A DNA stretch of 64,000 nt from SHZI01 sp031395645 (GTDB lineage: Bacteria > Pseudomonadota > Gammaproteobacteria > Steroidobacterales > GCA-2729495): NCBI GenBank assembly GCA_031395645.1, contig JANNJM010000014.1:8868-72867 (forward strand). The letters run 5' to 3'. The first letter of the stretch is position 1. The number at the start of each line of letters is the position of its first letter. The position numbers and the translations under genes are program-made. The notes beneath the pieces were generated by a model. It was given only the letters and a program-made list of their open reading frames with translations, was not told the origin of the DNA and made no database searches. Of the stretch, positions 19,211 to 28,628 are shown in pieces.

Positions 19211-19329
19211 GGAGTTCTCCTTGAGCCAACAAATTATTACAGGTGGCGGGATGCTATCGCAGTATGACCATCTGATTTGAAGATTCATTCGATCGTTGTG
19301 ATAGAGATAATCGATCTATACTCCGACTG
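19211..19329. promoter_or_regulatory. divergent promoter region, katG / acyl-CoA synthetase
   Basis: A 119-base AT-rich spacer between divergent genes. ATAG at 19301-19304 and CTAT at 19316-19319 frame a half-palindromic stretch that recalls OxyR half-sites, but the spacing (11 bases, not 7) does not match the consensus, so this is only a candidate for peroxide control. Confidence 0.35.
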
Positions 19330-20949
19330 ATGCCGAAGCGATTCCCCTCATCGGGATCATCCGCCCCCCGTTACCAGGGCCCGGCCCTGGCCAATCCCGT
19401 CCCGGAGACGACCGTGCCGCGATTCATCCGGCAGCAGGCGAAGCAGTGGCCGGATGCCATTGCGCTGGTGGAGGCCGCCACTGGCCGTGAACTGAGCTTC
19501 GCAGCGCTCGACCGGATGATTGGCCGCGTCGCCGCCGGCCTGGCGATGCATGGGCTGCGACCCGGCGACACCCTGCTGATGTTCGCGCCCAACCTGCCCG
19601 AATGGCCGGTGATGGCCCTGGGCGCAATGGCCGCCGGCGGGGTGTTGAGCGGCGCGAATCCGCTGTATGCCGTGGACGATCTGGCACACCAGATGCGCGA
19701 CGCCGGAGCGCGCTTCGTCTGTACCCTGCCGCCGCTGCTCGCCAAAGTGCGCGAGGCCGCCGCGCTGGCCGGATGCGGGCACATCGTGCTCATCGGTGGC
19801 GAGGCCGAAGGCACCATCAGTTTCGACTCGTTACTCGCCTGCACCGGCCCCGAACCCGAAGTGCCGGACGACCCCGACGCGGTCGCGGCGCTACCGTACT
19901 CGTCCGGGACGACCGGCAGGGCCAAGGGCGTGGTGCTGACCCACCGCATGATCGTCGCCAACGTCTGCCAGCTCGGGCAAGCCGCTGCAGACGAGCCGCG
20001 CAGTATCGGGCTCGCCTTCCTGCCGATGTTCCACATCTTCGGCTTCACGGTGGTCACGCTGCACGGGCTCGCGCGCGGCAACTCGCTCGTGACGTTGCCG
20101 CACTTCGAACCTGAGTCGTTCCTGCAGGCGATCGCGACATACCGCGTCAACCAGCTGCTGCTAGTGCCCCCGGTGCTGCAGTTTCTGGCGGCCCATCCGC
20201 TCGTGGACCGTTACGACCTGTCGTCGCTCGAGAGCATCGGCTGCGGGGCCGCGCCGCTCGGCGCAGCGTTGCAGCAGAAGGCCGCCGCACGGTTGAGGTG
20301 CGAAGTATTCCAGGGCTTCGGTATGACCGAGTCCTCGGGTTGTCTCGCGGCCGGGCGCTCCGACCAGCAACGCGTCGGCGCAAGCGGGTGCCTGTTGCCC
20401 GGAACAGCAGCCCGTATCATCGAACCGGCCAGCGGCAACGACCTGCCACCGGGGGAAGCGGGTGAGCTGTGGTTCCGCGGCCCGCAGGCATTCAAGGGCT
20501 ACCTGAACCAGCCCGAGTCGACCGCGGCGACGATTACTCCCGACGGCTGGGTACGCACGGGCGACATCGGCTTCATCGACGCCGACGGTTATCTGTTCAT
20601 CACCGACAGACTCAAGGAACTGATCAAGGTCAAAGGCTTTCAGGTGGCTCCAGCCGAACTCGAAGCACTCCTCATCACCCACCCTTTGGTGGCCGACGTG
20701 GCGGTGATCGGTCGCCCCGACGAGCGCGCCGGCGAGGTGCCCGTGGCGTACGTCGTCCCGCGGAACGGCTTCGATGCCGCGGCACTGATGGCCTGGATGG
20801 CCGAGCGGGTGGTGACCTACAAGCAGGTCGCCGACGTGGTGGTGTGTGACGCGATCCCAAAGAGCCCCTCGGGAAAGATCCTGCGACGCGTCGTGCGCGA
20901 CCTGGACGCGCAGCGTCCTGCCACGGGCCGGGCAGCACCGGATCTCTGA
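19330..20949 (+). CDS. AMP-forming acyl-CoA synthetase, 4-coumarate-CoA ligase-like
   Basis: A 539-residue ANL-superfamily ligase activating a carboxylic acid via an acyl-adenylate to the CoA thioester. Motifs in order: phosphate loop YSSGTTGRAKGVVLTH, FQGFGMTESSG, hinge region TGDIGFIDADGYLFITDRLK, ELIKVKGFQVAPAELE, and the catalytic lysine in PKSPSGKILRRVVRD. The overall pattern is closest to 4-coumarate-CoA ligase and medium-chain synthetases; substrate unknown. Divergent from katG; not obviously operonic with the convergent DUF1838 gene. Confidence 0.92.
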   Translation: MPKRFPSSGSSAPRYQGPALANPVPETTVPRFIRQQAKQWPDAIALVEAATGRELSFAALDRMIGRVAAGLAMHGLRPGDTLLMFAPNLPEWPVMALGAMAAGGVLSGANPLYAVDDLAHQMRDAGARFVCTLPPLLAKVREAAALAGCGHIVLIGGEAEGTISFDSLLACTGPEPEVPDDPDAVAALPYSSGTTGRAKGVVLTHRMIVANVCQLGQAAADEPRSIGLAFLPMFHIFGFTVVTLHGLARGNSLVTLPHFEPESFLQAIATYRVNQLLLVPPVLQFLAAHPLVDRYDLSSLESIGCGAAPLGAALQQKAAARLRCEVFQGFGMTESSGCLAAGRSDQQRVGASGCLLPGTAARIIEPASGNDLPPGEAGELWFRGPQAFKGYLNQPESTAATITPDGWVRTGDIGFIDADGYLFITDRLKELIKVKGFQVAPAELEALLITHPLVADVAVIGRPDERAGEVPVAYVVPRNGFDAAALMAWMAERVVTYKQVADVVVCDAIPKSPSGKILRRVVRDLDAQRPATGRAAPDL

Positions 20950-20981
20950 CTCCCGACAGGCAAACACGCAGCAGTTGCGCA

Positions 20982-21806
20982 TCAAGCGGTCAGCACTCCC
21001 AGGGGATCCTTCAGCACGTCGGGGTGAAGTCGCCGCGTCAGCTCGAGGAAGTAGGGCGGCAGTTCGGCAACGCTCGCCACGCGCATGCCGGCGCCTCTGG
21101 CCAGCGTGTGTCCCGGCGTGTCGCCGAACCCCATCCAGGGGCGGTATGTGATGAGGCTCTGGTATTGCACCTGGGTGGGCACCGTGGCCCGGGCGGGATC
21201 GTCGAGCTCCGATTTGCGCGCCTGAAAGGTGCTGAGCTCGTTGTAGACGAAAGGCCGTGGCCCCGGCGGCCCGTCGATATTGATCTGCTCGGTCACCCAG
21301 ACGTTGTCGCCCACGACGACCGGCGGCTGGAAAATGTGCTGCAACTGCATTCCCGCTGCTTCGCCGGAGAGCCTCGGCACCGTCAGCCCGTCGGCCGTGA
21401 GCACGATGCGGGACGGCCCCATACGGGTGAGCGGCACGTCGACCGTCGTGCCGGTGACCGGGTTCTTCCACTTCTCCAGCAGTTTGCCGGTGTTCAAGTC
21501 GGTGAAATAGCCAATCTCCAGCGCACGGGCCTCGAAGGCATCGGCGCTGATGCGCCGGTACTGGCTGAAAGTCGCGGCGAGGATACCCATCATCGGGATC
21601 GCCCGGTGTTCCGGCAGGGCGTAGCGCGCGCCGACTACGTAGCCCAGCACGAGGCGGTCATCGGTGGCGCCCCGCAGTTTGGCGAGTGCGGTGAGCAGGT
21701 CGCGCTTGTTGCCAAGGTCAAGCCCGGCAAGGGGCCAGGCCGGTCGCATGGCCATGGCAAACGTGAGACCACCCAGACCGGTCAGGAGGGATCTGCGATC
21801 GAGCAT
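20982..21806 (-). CDS. DUF1838 family exported protein (second copy)
   Basis: A 274-residue DUF1838 protein beginning MLDRRSLLTGLGGLTFAMAM, a twin-arginine signal. YFTDLNTGKLLEKWKNPVTG and PYFLELTRRLHPDVLKDPLG correspond to the shared parts of the copy at 13596-14594. This copy has no lipobox cysteine, so it would be released rather than anchored. Function unknown. Confidence 0.85.
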   Translation of the reverse strand: MLDRRSLLTGLGGLTFAMAMRPAWPLAGLDLGNKRDLLTALAKLRGATDDRLVLGYVVGARYALPEHRAIPMMGILAATFSQYRRISADAFEARALEIGYFTDLNTGKLLEKWKNPVTGTTVDVPLTRMGPSRIVLTADGLTVPRLSGEAAGMQLQHIFQPPVVVGDNVWVTEQINIDGPPGPRPFVYNELSTFQARKSELDDPARATVPTQVQYQSLITYRPWMGFGDTPGHTLARGAGMRVASVAELPPYFLELTRRLHPDVLKDPLGVLTA

Positions 21807-21898
21807 CGGCTAACACTCCGTGAAAGCGTTGCGGGCGCGTGTCGGCAATATTACAGTTCCCGGCCTCGCCTGAGGGTGCAACCGGAGTGCAACCCAAG

Positions 21899-22420
21899 AT
21901 GAGCTACCTTCCGGACGGGCCAGCCCGCCCAGACGCCGCGGCGCTCGACCGGTTCTGGCAGGCGGCACGTTCGGCGCTGACCAGCGTGGGCCCTGGCGAC
22001 AGCTACCAGGTGCGCTGGATCGGCCTCGACTACGCCAGTACCGAGGAGGTGCTCGCGCTCATCGAGGCGGGGGACAAGACCGGTACTTTCACGCTCCCGT
22101 GGATCGTCGCGAACACCAGTCAGCCCGCACCGCGGCTTGGAGACCTGATCATTCTCATCGACTTTCTTGGCAAGCCCCGGTTGCTCGTGCAGCTGACCGG
22201 TATAGAGGTAGTGACCTTTGGTGCCCTCGATGAGCGCCATACGGCGGTGGATGGCCCGCCGGTCAGGGCGCTCTCGGTCTGGAAGCCGCTGCACACGCGC
22301 TACTGGAACGCGATGCTCAAACCCTTCGGTCTGCAGGTGACGGATGTCATGCCGGTACTCGTTGAGCAGCTCGACGTGCTGTACGGGGCAGAGCTTGCAG
22401 CCCCAGATGACCTGAGGTGA
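21899..22420 (+). CDS. ASCH-domain-like protein
   Basis: A 173-residue soluble protein. The layout (IEAGDKTGTFTLPW, GDLIILIDFLGKPRLLVQLTGIEVVTFGAL and a late WKPLHTRYW) resembles the ASCH fold, a PUA-like beta barrel thought to bind RNA or nucleosides. ATG 21899 has GGAG 11 bases upstream; an in-frame GTG at 21839 would add 20 residues. The TGA overlaps the GTG of the next gene. Family call is moderate; no catalytic function is implied. Confidence 0.6.
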   Translation: MSYLPDGPARPDAAALDRFWQAARSALTSVGPGDSYQVRWIGLDYASTEEVLALIEAGDKTGTFTLPWIVANTSQPAPRLGDLIILIDFLGKPRLLVQLTGIEVVTFGALDERHTAVDGPPVRALSVWKPLHTRYWNAMLKPFGLQVTDVMPVLVEQLDVLYGAELAAPDDLR

Positions 22421-23199
22421 AGAGCCGGGCCCTGCGAATCGCCGCCACGGCGGCTGCAGTTTCCGGCCTGCTGGTCGGTGCACTGGAGATCTATGCGCGC
22501 CAGCCGGTCACGGTGCCGACGCTGGCGCTAAACCTGCCACCCGACGTAGCCACACTGGTGCTGGTGATCCACGGCAGCGGCGATGCCGACAGTCCGCTTC
22601 TGGCTGAGATCGTTGCCGGTATGAAGGCCCGCTATCAGGATGTGCCCGATAGCGCCGTGCGGTTCGTGCGCTGGTCCCCCGCGTCCGATCAGCGCCTGCG
22701 GGCGGCAGCCACGGCGCAGGCCGCCGGCAGGCGGCTTGGAACAACGCTGGCCGGAGTTACCACATTGCGCGAACTGCACCTGATCGCGCACAGCTCGGGA
22801 GCTTTCATGCCCGACGCGATCTGCGGGGCCTGGCGGGCAGGCAATCCGACGCCTGCCCGCGTCACGATGGTGCTGCTGGATCCCTTTCAGATTCGCGGCT
22901 TCGCGGACTGGACCTGGGGTGCGCGCCAGCACGGCCGCTGCGCTGACTTCGCGCTGGCTCTCATCAACACCGACGATCCCGCGCCCTCTACGAACCGGCC
23001 ACTCCTGCAGGCGTTCAACCTGGACGTGACCGGCCACCCGGAGCGCGCCACGTTTACCCGCAATGGCCACTACTGGCCGGTGCAGTACTACCGGAAGCAC
23101 CTGGTCGCGAAGGAATCCGAAATTGGCCTGAGGACCCACGCTACGGAAGCGCGTGGCGCGGTGCGGCTGGTTTCGGAGTTTCCAGCGAAAGAGAGGTAA
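22417..23199 (+). CDS. secreted or membrane-anchored lipase-like alpha/beta hydrolase
   Basis: A 260-residue protein with an N-terminal hydrophobic segment (residues 8-25). LVLVIHGSGDADSP is an oxyanion-hole strand, LHLIAHSSGAFMPD a nucleophile elbow (AHSSG), LLDPFQIRG could carry the acid, and NGHYWPVQYY the late histidine, an order expected of a lipase-like hydrolase. GTG 22417 overlaps the previous stop (GTGA). No specific family recognised and substrate unknown. The 115 bases downstream (23200-23314) hold no gene. Confidence 0.65.
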   Translation: MKSRALRIAATAAAVSGLLVGALEIYARQPVTVPTLALNLPPDVATLVLVIHGSGDADSPLLAEIVAGMKARYQDVPDSAVRFVRWSPASDQRLRAAATAQAAGRRLGTTLAGVTTLRELHLIAHSSGAFMPDAICGAWRAGNPTPARVTMVLLDPFQIRGFADWTWGARQHGRCADFALALINTDDPAPSTNRPLLQAFNLDVTGHPERATFTRNGHYWPVQYYRKHLVAKESEIGLRTHATEARGAVRLVSEFPAKER

Positions 23200-23314
23200 T
23201 TGTCCGCTTCCTCTGCGGAGGTCGAGTAACAGCGGCATGCCCAGAAGAAGCGTCGGCCGAAAATTCAGCGACTGCCGACTGACACCGCAGCCGCCCGGGG
23301 CCTGCGGAGAGACC

Positions 23315-24178
23315 CTAGCCGCTCTTCTTGTTGAGCGCTGCGAGAAACTCCGGGTCGATCTCGGTCACCCCCCGCGCCTTGGCCTGCCACACGATGCCCT
23401 CCAGCACCTGGCGCAGGAAGGGGCGAGGAATTCCGGTGAGTTGCTTCGACGCGTCCAGCGTGAAACGCACCACGTCGTCAATGCGGTTCGCCTCGTAGTG
23501 CACCACCTCGTGGCGCGCACCCAGGTCCGGGATCGGCAGCTTGTAGGCTGGCTGGGTCTCGCCGAACCAGAACGTTGCCCCGCCGCGGAAGCCGTAGGTC
23601 AGGGGCACGCGGGGCATCTCGTCGCCGCTGCCGTCGATCAGGCTCTTCCAGCGCGCCTTGACGAGGATGCTGTCGATGTTCAGCAGCAGGTGGGCCGAGG
23701 CTGAGTCCCTGAGGATGGGGTTTGCTGCGATTCTCTCCACGTCCAGTGTGCATTCGAAAACCTGATAGGCCTCGCTGATGATCTGGGGCAGGCCAGGCCC
23801 CGTGCGGCCCGGCGTCGGGCTGTCGACAAGCGTGAAGGTGTTGTAGGCCGTTTTCTCCGCAGTCGTCTGCCCCGGATAGCCAAACTTCAGGATGGTCTCG
23901 ATCTGCGCCCGGTCGTACTCGACGAAATTCAGCGCGCACTTCAGGTTGCGCCGCACGTTGGCGACTGTGTTGGAACTTGGCCTGCTGATCACCATCCAGG
24001 ACCGCCGCTTGATGACCTCGAAAGGGAAGCTCAGCTGATAGGGGCCGATGTTTGTGACGCCCGTCTCGTCCACGGATGTGATGAGCGCGAAGGACGAGCC
24101 GTAGAACGCACTGGACTGGTACCAGTTGTCCCGCAGCGGGCTTGGTACGAAGTCGTCGGTGACATTGTCGGGGGGCAT
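23315..24178 (-). CDS. flavin-reductase-like split-barrel FMN protein (first paralogue)
   Basis: A 287-residue member of the flavin reductase/FMN-binding split-barrel group: SSFALITSVDETGVTNIGPY and SWMVISRPSSNTVANVRRN correspond to the FMN-binding strands of the family and to FPKLITIITSLDKDGRINAA in the paralogue at 25195-26028. ATG 24178 is chosen by alignment with that paralogue. An in-frame ATG at 24238 overlaps the hydrolase stop (TGATG) and could be the true coupled start, adding 20 residues. Could reduce flavin for, or act on the same substrate as, the neighbouring enzymes. Confidence 0.8.
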   Translation of the reverse strand: MPPDNVTDDFVPSPLRDNWYQSSAFYGSSFALITSVDETGVTNIGPYQLSFPFEVIKRRSWMVISRPSSNTVANVRRNLKCALNFVEYDRAQIETILKFGYPGQTTAEKTAYNTFTLVDSPTPGRTGPGLPQIISEAYQVFECTLDVERIAANPILRDSASAHLLLNIDSILVKARWKSLIDGSGDEMPRVPLTYGFRGGATFWFGETQPAYKLPIPDLGARHEVVHYEANRIDDVVRFTLDASKQLTGIPRPFLRQVLEGIVWQAKARGVTEIDPEFLAALNKKSG

Positions 24179-24237
24179 CTGTTCTGGCTTTCTTCCGGTG
24201 GAGAGCGCTAATGCAGGACGGGCACGAGCCGTTCCCA

Positions 24238-25179
24238 TCAGATCGGCGTATCCAGCCAGGCCCGCACATCCTTGCCGATTCCCGGTCCCGCTTCCTCGAC
24301 AGCCATGTGTCCCACGCCCGGATAGCTGATGAAGGTCAGCGACGGGACGTTCTCGAGCAGTTCCCGGAACTCGACTGACTGCGAGAAGACCGCCGTGGTG
24401 TTGGCCTCGCCCCAGAGCAGCAGCACGGGCACGCGAATCGAACGCACCAGTCCCTCGATGTCGCCTGCTTTGTACTGCGACAGGCGGTCAAGCTGTGCTT
24501 CGCGCTGGCCTTCGCGCATCCACAGGTCATACCAGCGATCGATCAGTGCCTCCGGCAACTTGGTAGGGTCGCCGAAGCCACTGCGAAGCATGGCGGCCGG
24601 CAGCGCCCGGGGCAGGATGTACTTGAGGACATAGCCCACCTTCGGGACGCCACCGCTGCGCATCTTCTCCTTGCCTTCCAGGGAGCCGGGGCTGAGGAGG
24701 ATGAGGCGCTCCACCCGGTCCGGGTGCGCGGCGGTGTAGTGGATGGCCACCGTGCCGCCCATCGACGTGCCCCCAAGCGAGAGTTTTTTAATGCCCAGCG
24801 CATCGATGAAGCGTTCTGTGAGGGCCAGCGTGCGCTCCTGGGTGTAGTCACCCGTCGGGTCCGGGCCCGTGAGTCCGTGGCTGCTCATGTCCAGGCGCAC
24901 GACACGGTACCGGTCCTTGAGCGCTTCGACCCAGGGATCCCAGTCGATCAGGTTGGAAAAATTCGCGTGCAGCAGGAGAACGACAGGGCCTGTGCCCTCG
25001 TCCCGGTAGTGGAAGCGCACGCCGTCGATAGTGATGAAGCGTGACGTCGGCCCGGCATACCGGGCTTCGAGTTCGGCCGCCGGAATATCCTGGTACGCCC
25101 ACAGGGCGATGCCGAGACCGATGAGGCTGGCCAGGGCCAGCACGCCAAGGCTCCGGATAACAAAACGCCCAAGGGTCAT
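24238..25179 (-). CDS. alpha/beta hydrolase with N-terminal membrane anchor
   Basis: A 313-residue alpha/beta hydrolase. Residues 8-28 are hydrophobic, giving a signal anchor. Motifs: VVLLLHANFSN (oxyanion hole, His before the loop), nucleophile elbow GGTSMGGTVAI, acid in VPVLLLWGEANT, and base in YPGVGHMAVEE. The fold is that of ring-fission-product (MhpC-like) hydrolases and esterases. Placed between two flavin-reductase-like genes on the same strand, overlapping the downstream one. Confidence 0.88.
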   Translation of the reverse strand: MTLGRFVIRSLGVLALASLIGLGIALWAYQDIPAAELEARYAGPTSRFITIDGVRFHYRDEGTGPVVLLLHANFSNLIDWDPWVEALKDRYRVVRLDMSSHGLTGPDPTGDYTQERTLALTERFIDALGIKKLSLGGTSMGGTVAIHYTAAHPDRVERLILLSPGSLEGKEKMRSGGVPKVGYVLKYILPRALPAAMLRSGFGDPTKLPEALIDRWYDLWMREGQREAQLDRLSQYKAGDIEGLVRSIRVPVLLLWGEANTTAVFSQSVEFRELLENVPSLTFISYPGVGHMAVEEAGPGIGKDVRAWLDTPI

Positions 25180-25194
25180 AGAGCTCAGCCCTAA

Positions 25195-26028
25195 TCAGGC
25201 CGTCTTCTTTTTCTTCTGAAACCGCTCCATCAGCTCGGGTGTCATGCCCTGGTCCAGCGCGTGCTGGTCCATGCGTGCCTTGCTCACCTTCTCATCGCCC
25301 TTCGCGCGGCAGTACTCCTCGGTCTGGTCCGTTACCATCTTGCGGACCATGGGCGGTATCGTCATCAGCGACTGCAGGGCATCCGCGTCCCAGGCCATGC
25401 CCAGCCGCACTTCACTGCCCTTGGTGGAGCCCGGCGCTTCCGCCAGCTGGTGCACGGACAAATGGCCGATGGTGGTGTGAAAGTAATCCTGGCGATCTTC
25501 ATCGCCCAGGCCGATCGGCAGGTTCATCTTGCGGATACGATCTTCACGGCCCATCTCGAGCAATTCTTCGTCAAAGACCAGCGCCTTGATCTTCGCGATC
25601 ACGATGCCGCTGCTCTTGTCGAGTTTCACGATCTCTTCCGCGACACACTCGGCGATCTGCGGGCACTCCTGGATGGTCGGCGGCTTCACGTGCAGGGAAG
25701 GGATCATGGTGAAGCGGGTGTGCTCCAGCTCGTTGACGCCTTCCGGATAAAAGCGCGCGGTCTCCATCATGTCGTCCAGGTACTCGGCCGGCGGGCAATT
25801 GACGACGAATTCCTTCGTCTCGCAGATGTTCTGGAAGGTGTGGGAGTCCTGGCGGAAGCCGACAATCATGCGCGGGTTCTTGGTCATCACGTCGTACTGC
25901 ATGATGTGGGAGTAGGGCGCCGCATTGATCCTGCCGTCTTTGTCGAGGCTCGTGATGATAGTGATGAGCTTCGGGAACAGCCAGACGTCGGAATACCAGA
26001 AGGGGCGGATCTTGGCTTCTTTTTTCAT
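25195..26028 (-). CDS. flavin-reductase-like split-barrel FMN protein (second paralogue)
   Basis: A 277-residue protein with FPKLITIITSLDKDGRINAA, RMIVGFRQDSHTFQNI and ETKEFVVNCPPAEYLDDMM, the pattern of FMN-binding split-barrel proteins. The C-terminus is unusually rich in lysine and ends FQKKKKTA. ATG 26028 has AGGAG seven bases upstream. It is the first gene of the minus-strand trio and faces the MFS gene, so 26029-26175 should hold a divergent promoter. Confidence 0.8.
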   Translation of the reverse strand: MKKEAKIRPFWYSDVWLFPKLITIITSLDKDGRINAAPYSHIMQYDVMTKNPRMIVGFRQDSHTFQNICETKEFVVNCPPAEYLDDMMETARFYPEGVNELEHTRFTMIPSLHVKPPTIQECPQIAECVAEEIVKLDKSSGIVIAKIKALVFDEELLEMGREDRIRKMNLPIGLGDEDRQDYFHTTIGHLSVHQLAEAPGSTKGSEVRLGMAWDADALQSLMTIPPMVRKMVTDQTEEYCRAKGDEKVSKARMDQHALDQGMTPELMERFQKKKKTA

Positions 26029-26175
26029 GCGGATGCTCCTGGTGGGTGGGTCCAACGCTAGCCGCGGGGCGGACGCGTCACTCTATCAAACTGTAACCCG
26101 CTCGCGGTTCCCGCGACACCTGGGCCATACTCGTTGCGCACTGGTGACCTCGCCGCGGACACGGAGACACAAGAC

Positions 26176-27543
26176 GTGAACAACAGCCTGTCTACCGGGG
26201 TGGCCCCTGGCTACCGCCTGGGACCCCTGGAATTCGCCAGCGGCATGAGCGGCCGCAACGCGTGGACGTATTTATATGTGTGCATGGCAATCATGCCGGT
26301 CGCCAGTTTTCTGAGCTTTTCCCAGCCCTATGTTTTGACCGAGATCATTGGTATCCCTCCGGACAGGCACGGGCAGGCGACATCCATGCTGATCCTGATG
26401 CACGAAATCGTGGTGCTGGCCCTGATCAGCTTTGCGGGCGGCCTGTCCGACCGCATTGGCCGCCGGCCACTGTATGCCGCGGGCACCCTCGTTGCCGGCG
26501 CCGGCTTCGTCCTCTACGGACTTGCCCATAGCGTCACCGATCTCTACGTCGGTCGGTTTGTCTACGCGATTGGTCTCGCGTTCGTCGGTGTGATGATCGC
26601 GGTGACGGCGGCCGACTACGCGGCAGAGTCGTCGCGCGGCAAGCTGGCCGGCTTAAGCGGCGTGCTGAACGGTCTTGGCATCGGTGTTGCGACGGCACTC
26701 TTTGCGACACTACCAACTGTCTTCAAGGCACAGGGCCTGAGCAGCGCGGACGCCGGCCGGTACATGCTGTTCGTGATGGGCGGCCTTGCGGCGGTTACCG
26801 CGCTGATCATGCAGGTGGGGCTCAAGGGCGGCACCCCGACCGGCACGAGAGCCCGCATCGGCCTGCGCCGCATCCTGCAGATCGGTATTGCGCAGGGCCG
26901 GGAGAACCGACGTCTGCTGGTCTGCTATGCGGGCTCGTTTATTTCCCGTGCGGACCTCACGCTGGTTGCCACCTTCGTGTCGCTGTGGCTGCAGCGGGTG
27001 GGGCGCGATGAGGGTCTGGACGGCCCCGAGGCACTCGCCAAGGCCGGCCTCATGTTTGCGTTGATCCAGGGTTCGGCGCTGCTCTGGGCGCCGGTTGCCG
27101 GCTGGCTGATCGACAGCTACGACCGGCTGGCCTGCGTGGTGGGCGCACTCTTTCTCGGCGCGCTCGGCTACACAGTGTTCGGTCTGCAGGACCAGCCGTT
27201 CTCCCCCCTGGGCTACGTCGGGTGTGTGCTGGTGGGCATCGGCCAGATGAGTGTGATTCTGTCGGTGACGGGTCTGCTTGGGCAGGAGACGCCGCTGGAT
27301 GTCCGCGGCTCTGTGATCGGCCTGGCGGGCCTTTGCGGGGCGCTCGGTATTCTCGTCACCAGCCTCGCGGGTGGCTACCTGTTCGACCACTGGAGAATCT
27401 CGGGTCCGGTCATCCTCGTCGGCATGGCCAACCTGGCCGCCTTCGTCTTTGCTCTGTTGGTCTGGCTGCGCAGTGGCCGGAAAGTCACATTTGATCCCGC
27501 CGAGGTGCGCCCCTCCAGCATGCTCGGGCTCGCACCGCACTGA
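26176..27543 (+). CDS. MFS transporter
   Basis: A 455-residue 12-helix major facilitator. The loop between helices 2 and 3 has GGLSDRIGRRPLY, the family signature, and a second copy-like GWLIDSYDRLA lies in the C-terminal half. GTG 26176 is preferred: GGAG at 26163-26166 precedes it by nine bases; upstream in-frame TTG 26134 lacks support. Divergent from the flavin-reductase/hydrolase trio and directly followed by an LLM flavoenzyme, so uptake or efflux of the compound handled by these enzymes is plausible. Confidence 0.9.
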   Translation: MNNSLSTGVAPGYRLGPLEFASGMSGRNAWTYLYVCMAIMPVASFLSFSQPYVLTEIIGIPPDRHGQATSMLILMHEIVVLALISFAGGLSDRIGRRPLYAAGTLVAGAGFVLYGLAHSVTDLYVGRFVYAIGLAFVGVMIAVTAADYAAESSRGKLAGLSGVLNGLGIGVATALFATLPTVFKAQGLSSADAGRYMLFVMGGLAAVTALIMQVGLKGGTPTGTRARIGLRRILQIGIAQGRENRRLLVCYAGSFISRADLTLVATFVSLWLQRVGRDEGLDGPEALAKAGLMFALIQGSALLWAPVAGWLIDSYDRLACVVGALFLGALGYTVFGLQDQPFSPLGYVGCVLVGIGQMSVILSVTGLLGQETPLDVRGSVIGLAGLCGALGILVTSLAGGYLFDHWRISGPVILVGMANLAAFVFALLVWLRSGRKVTFDPAEVRPSSMLGLAPH

Positions 27544-27574
27544 TGACGGACACGGCGCACTCTGGAGTTGCCGG

Positions 27575-28615
27575 GTGACCATGCCCACCCCTGAATTCGG
27601 CATCGTGATGGAGCCTTCGCCCGGCTACACCGCGCCACTCGCCGCAGAAATCGAGGCGCTGGGCTTCGACGCCCTGCTGTGTCCCGATACGCAGTGCCTG
27701 AGTCCGGACCCCTACGGGCAACTCAGTCTTGCGGCTGCGCGCACGACGCGCCTCTACCTTGGCACCGGTGTGACCAATCCGGTCACCCGCGAGGCGTCCG
27801 TAACGGCCGGAGCGCTGGCCACTCTGCAGCAGGAGTCCGGCGGCCGGGCCCGCTGTGGCATCGGCCGGGGCGATTCATCCGCGGCACACATTGGCCGGCG
27901 TAGTGCCACCACGGCGGAGCTGCGGACCTACGTGGAGCAGGTGCGGGGCTATCTGCGGGGCGAGACGGTCATGCGCGGGGCAACCAGTTCGCGGCTGCGC
28001 TGGCTCGAGCCCGGCGAATTGCCCACCGTGCCGATGGATATCGCCTGCACCGGGCCCGCAACGATCCGCATGGCGGCCGACGTGGCAGACCGCGTGACCT
28101 TCGCGGTGGGCAGCGCACCGGAACGCATCGAGTGGGCGCTGAACACCCTGCAGGCGCGGCTCAGGGAAACGGGCCGGGAACGTTCGACGCTGCGCGTCGG
28201 CGCCTACATCAACCTCGTGTGTGATCCGGACGAGAAACGCGCTATCGATCTCGGGCGCATGATCTCCGGGATGGTCGCGCATTTCGCCGGCATGAAAGAC
28301 TCGCCGGTGGAGCACCTGCCACCGCAGCTCAAGGCGCTGGCGATCCAGATGAAGTCGGGATACGACATGGCCCGGCACGCGCAGAATGAGGGTTCGCACC
28401 TGCAGATGGTGGACGACGGGTTCGTCGACTGGTTTTCGATTTGCGGGCCGCCTGCAAAGTGCCTTGATCGCCTGCAGGCGCTTATCGGGATGGGACTGGA
28501 GCACGTCTATCTGCTCGGTGGCTCCCCGGTGCCTGTGCCGCACGGCGCACGCCAGGAGGCGATGGTCAGGCAGACGCGTTTGTTTGCGGAGCAGGTGCTG
28601 CCGAAGCTGCGCTGA
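27575..28615 (+). CDS. LLM-class (luciferase-like) flavin/F420-dependent oxidoreductase
   Basis: A 346-residue TIM-barrel oxidoreductase of the luciferase-like superfamily: AAEIEALGFDALLCPD, LYLGTGVTNPVTREASVTA, GIGRGDSSAAHIGR and late ISGMVAHFAGM are characteristic. GTG 27575 is favoured by GGAG at 27564-27567; ATG 27581 is the alternative. Starts 31 bases after the MFS stop. Whether FMNH2 or F420 is used cannot be decided; F420 genes are not in the window, whereas two flavin-reductase-like genes are adjacent. Confidence 0.88.
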   Translation: MTMPTPEFGIVMEPSPGYTAPLAAEIEALGFDALLCPDTQCLSPDPYGQLSLAAARTTRLYLGTGVTNPVTREASVTAGALATLQQESGGRARCGIGRGDSSAAHIGRRSATTAELRTYVEQVRGYLRGETVMRGATSSRLRWLEPGELPTVPMDIACTGPATIRMAADVADRVTFAVGSAPERIEWALNTLQARLRETGRERSTLRVGAYINLVCDPDEKRAIDLGRMISGMVAHFAGMKDSPVEHLPPQLKALAIQMKSGYDMARHAQNEGSHLQMVDDGFVDWFSICGPPAKCLDRLQALIGMGLEHVYLLGGSPVPVPHGARQEAMVRQTRLFAEQVLPKLR

Positions 28616-28628
28616 GGCTTTGCCGACC

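Noticed and set aside
19301..19319. OxyR site between katG and the acyl-CoA synthetase
   Set aside because: ATAG and CTAT are present but separated by 11 instead of 7 bases and there is no second pair; kept only as a remark.
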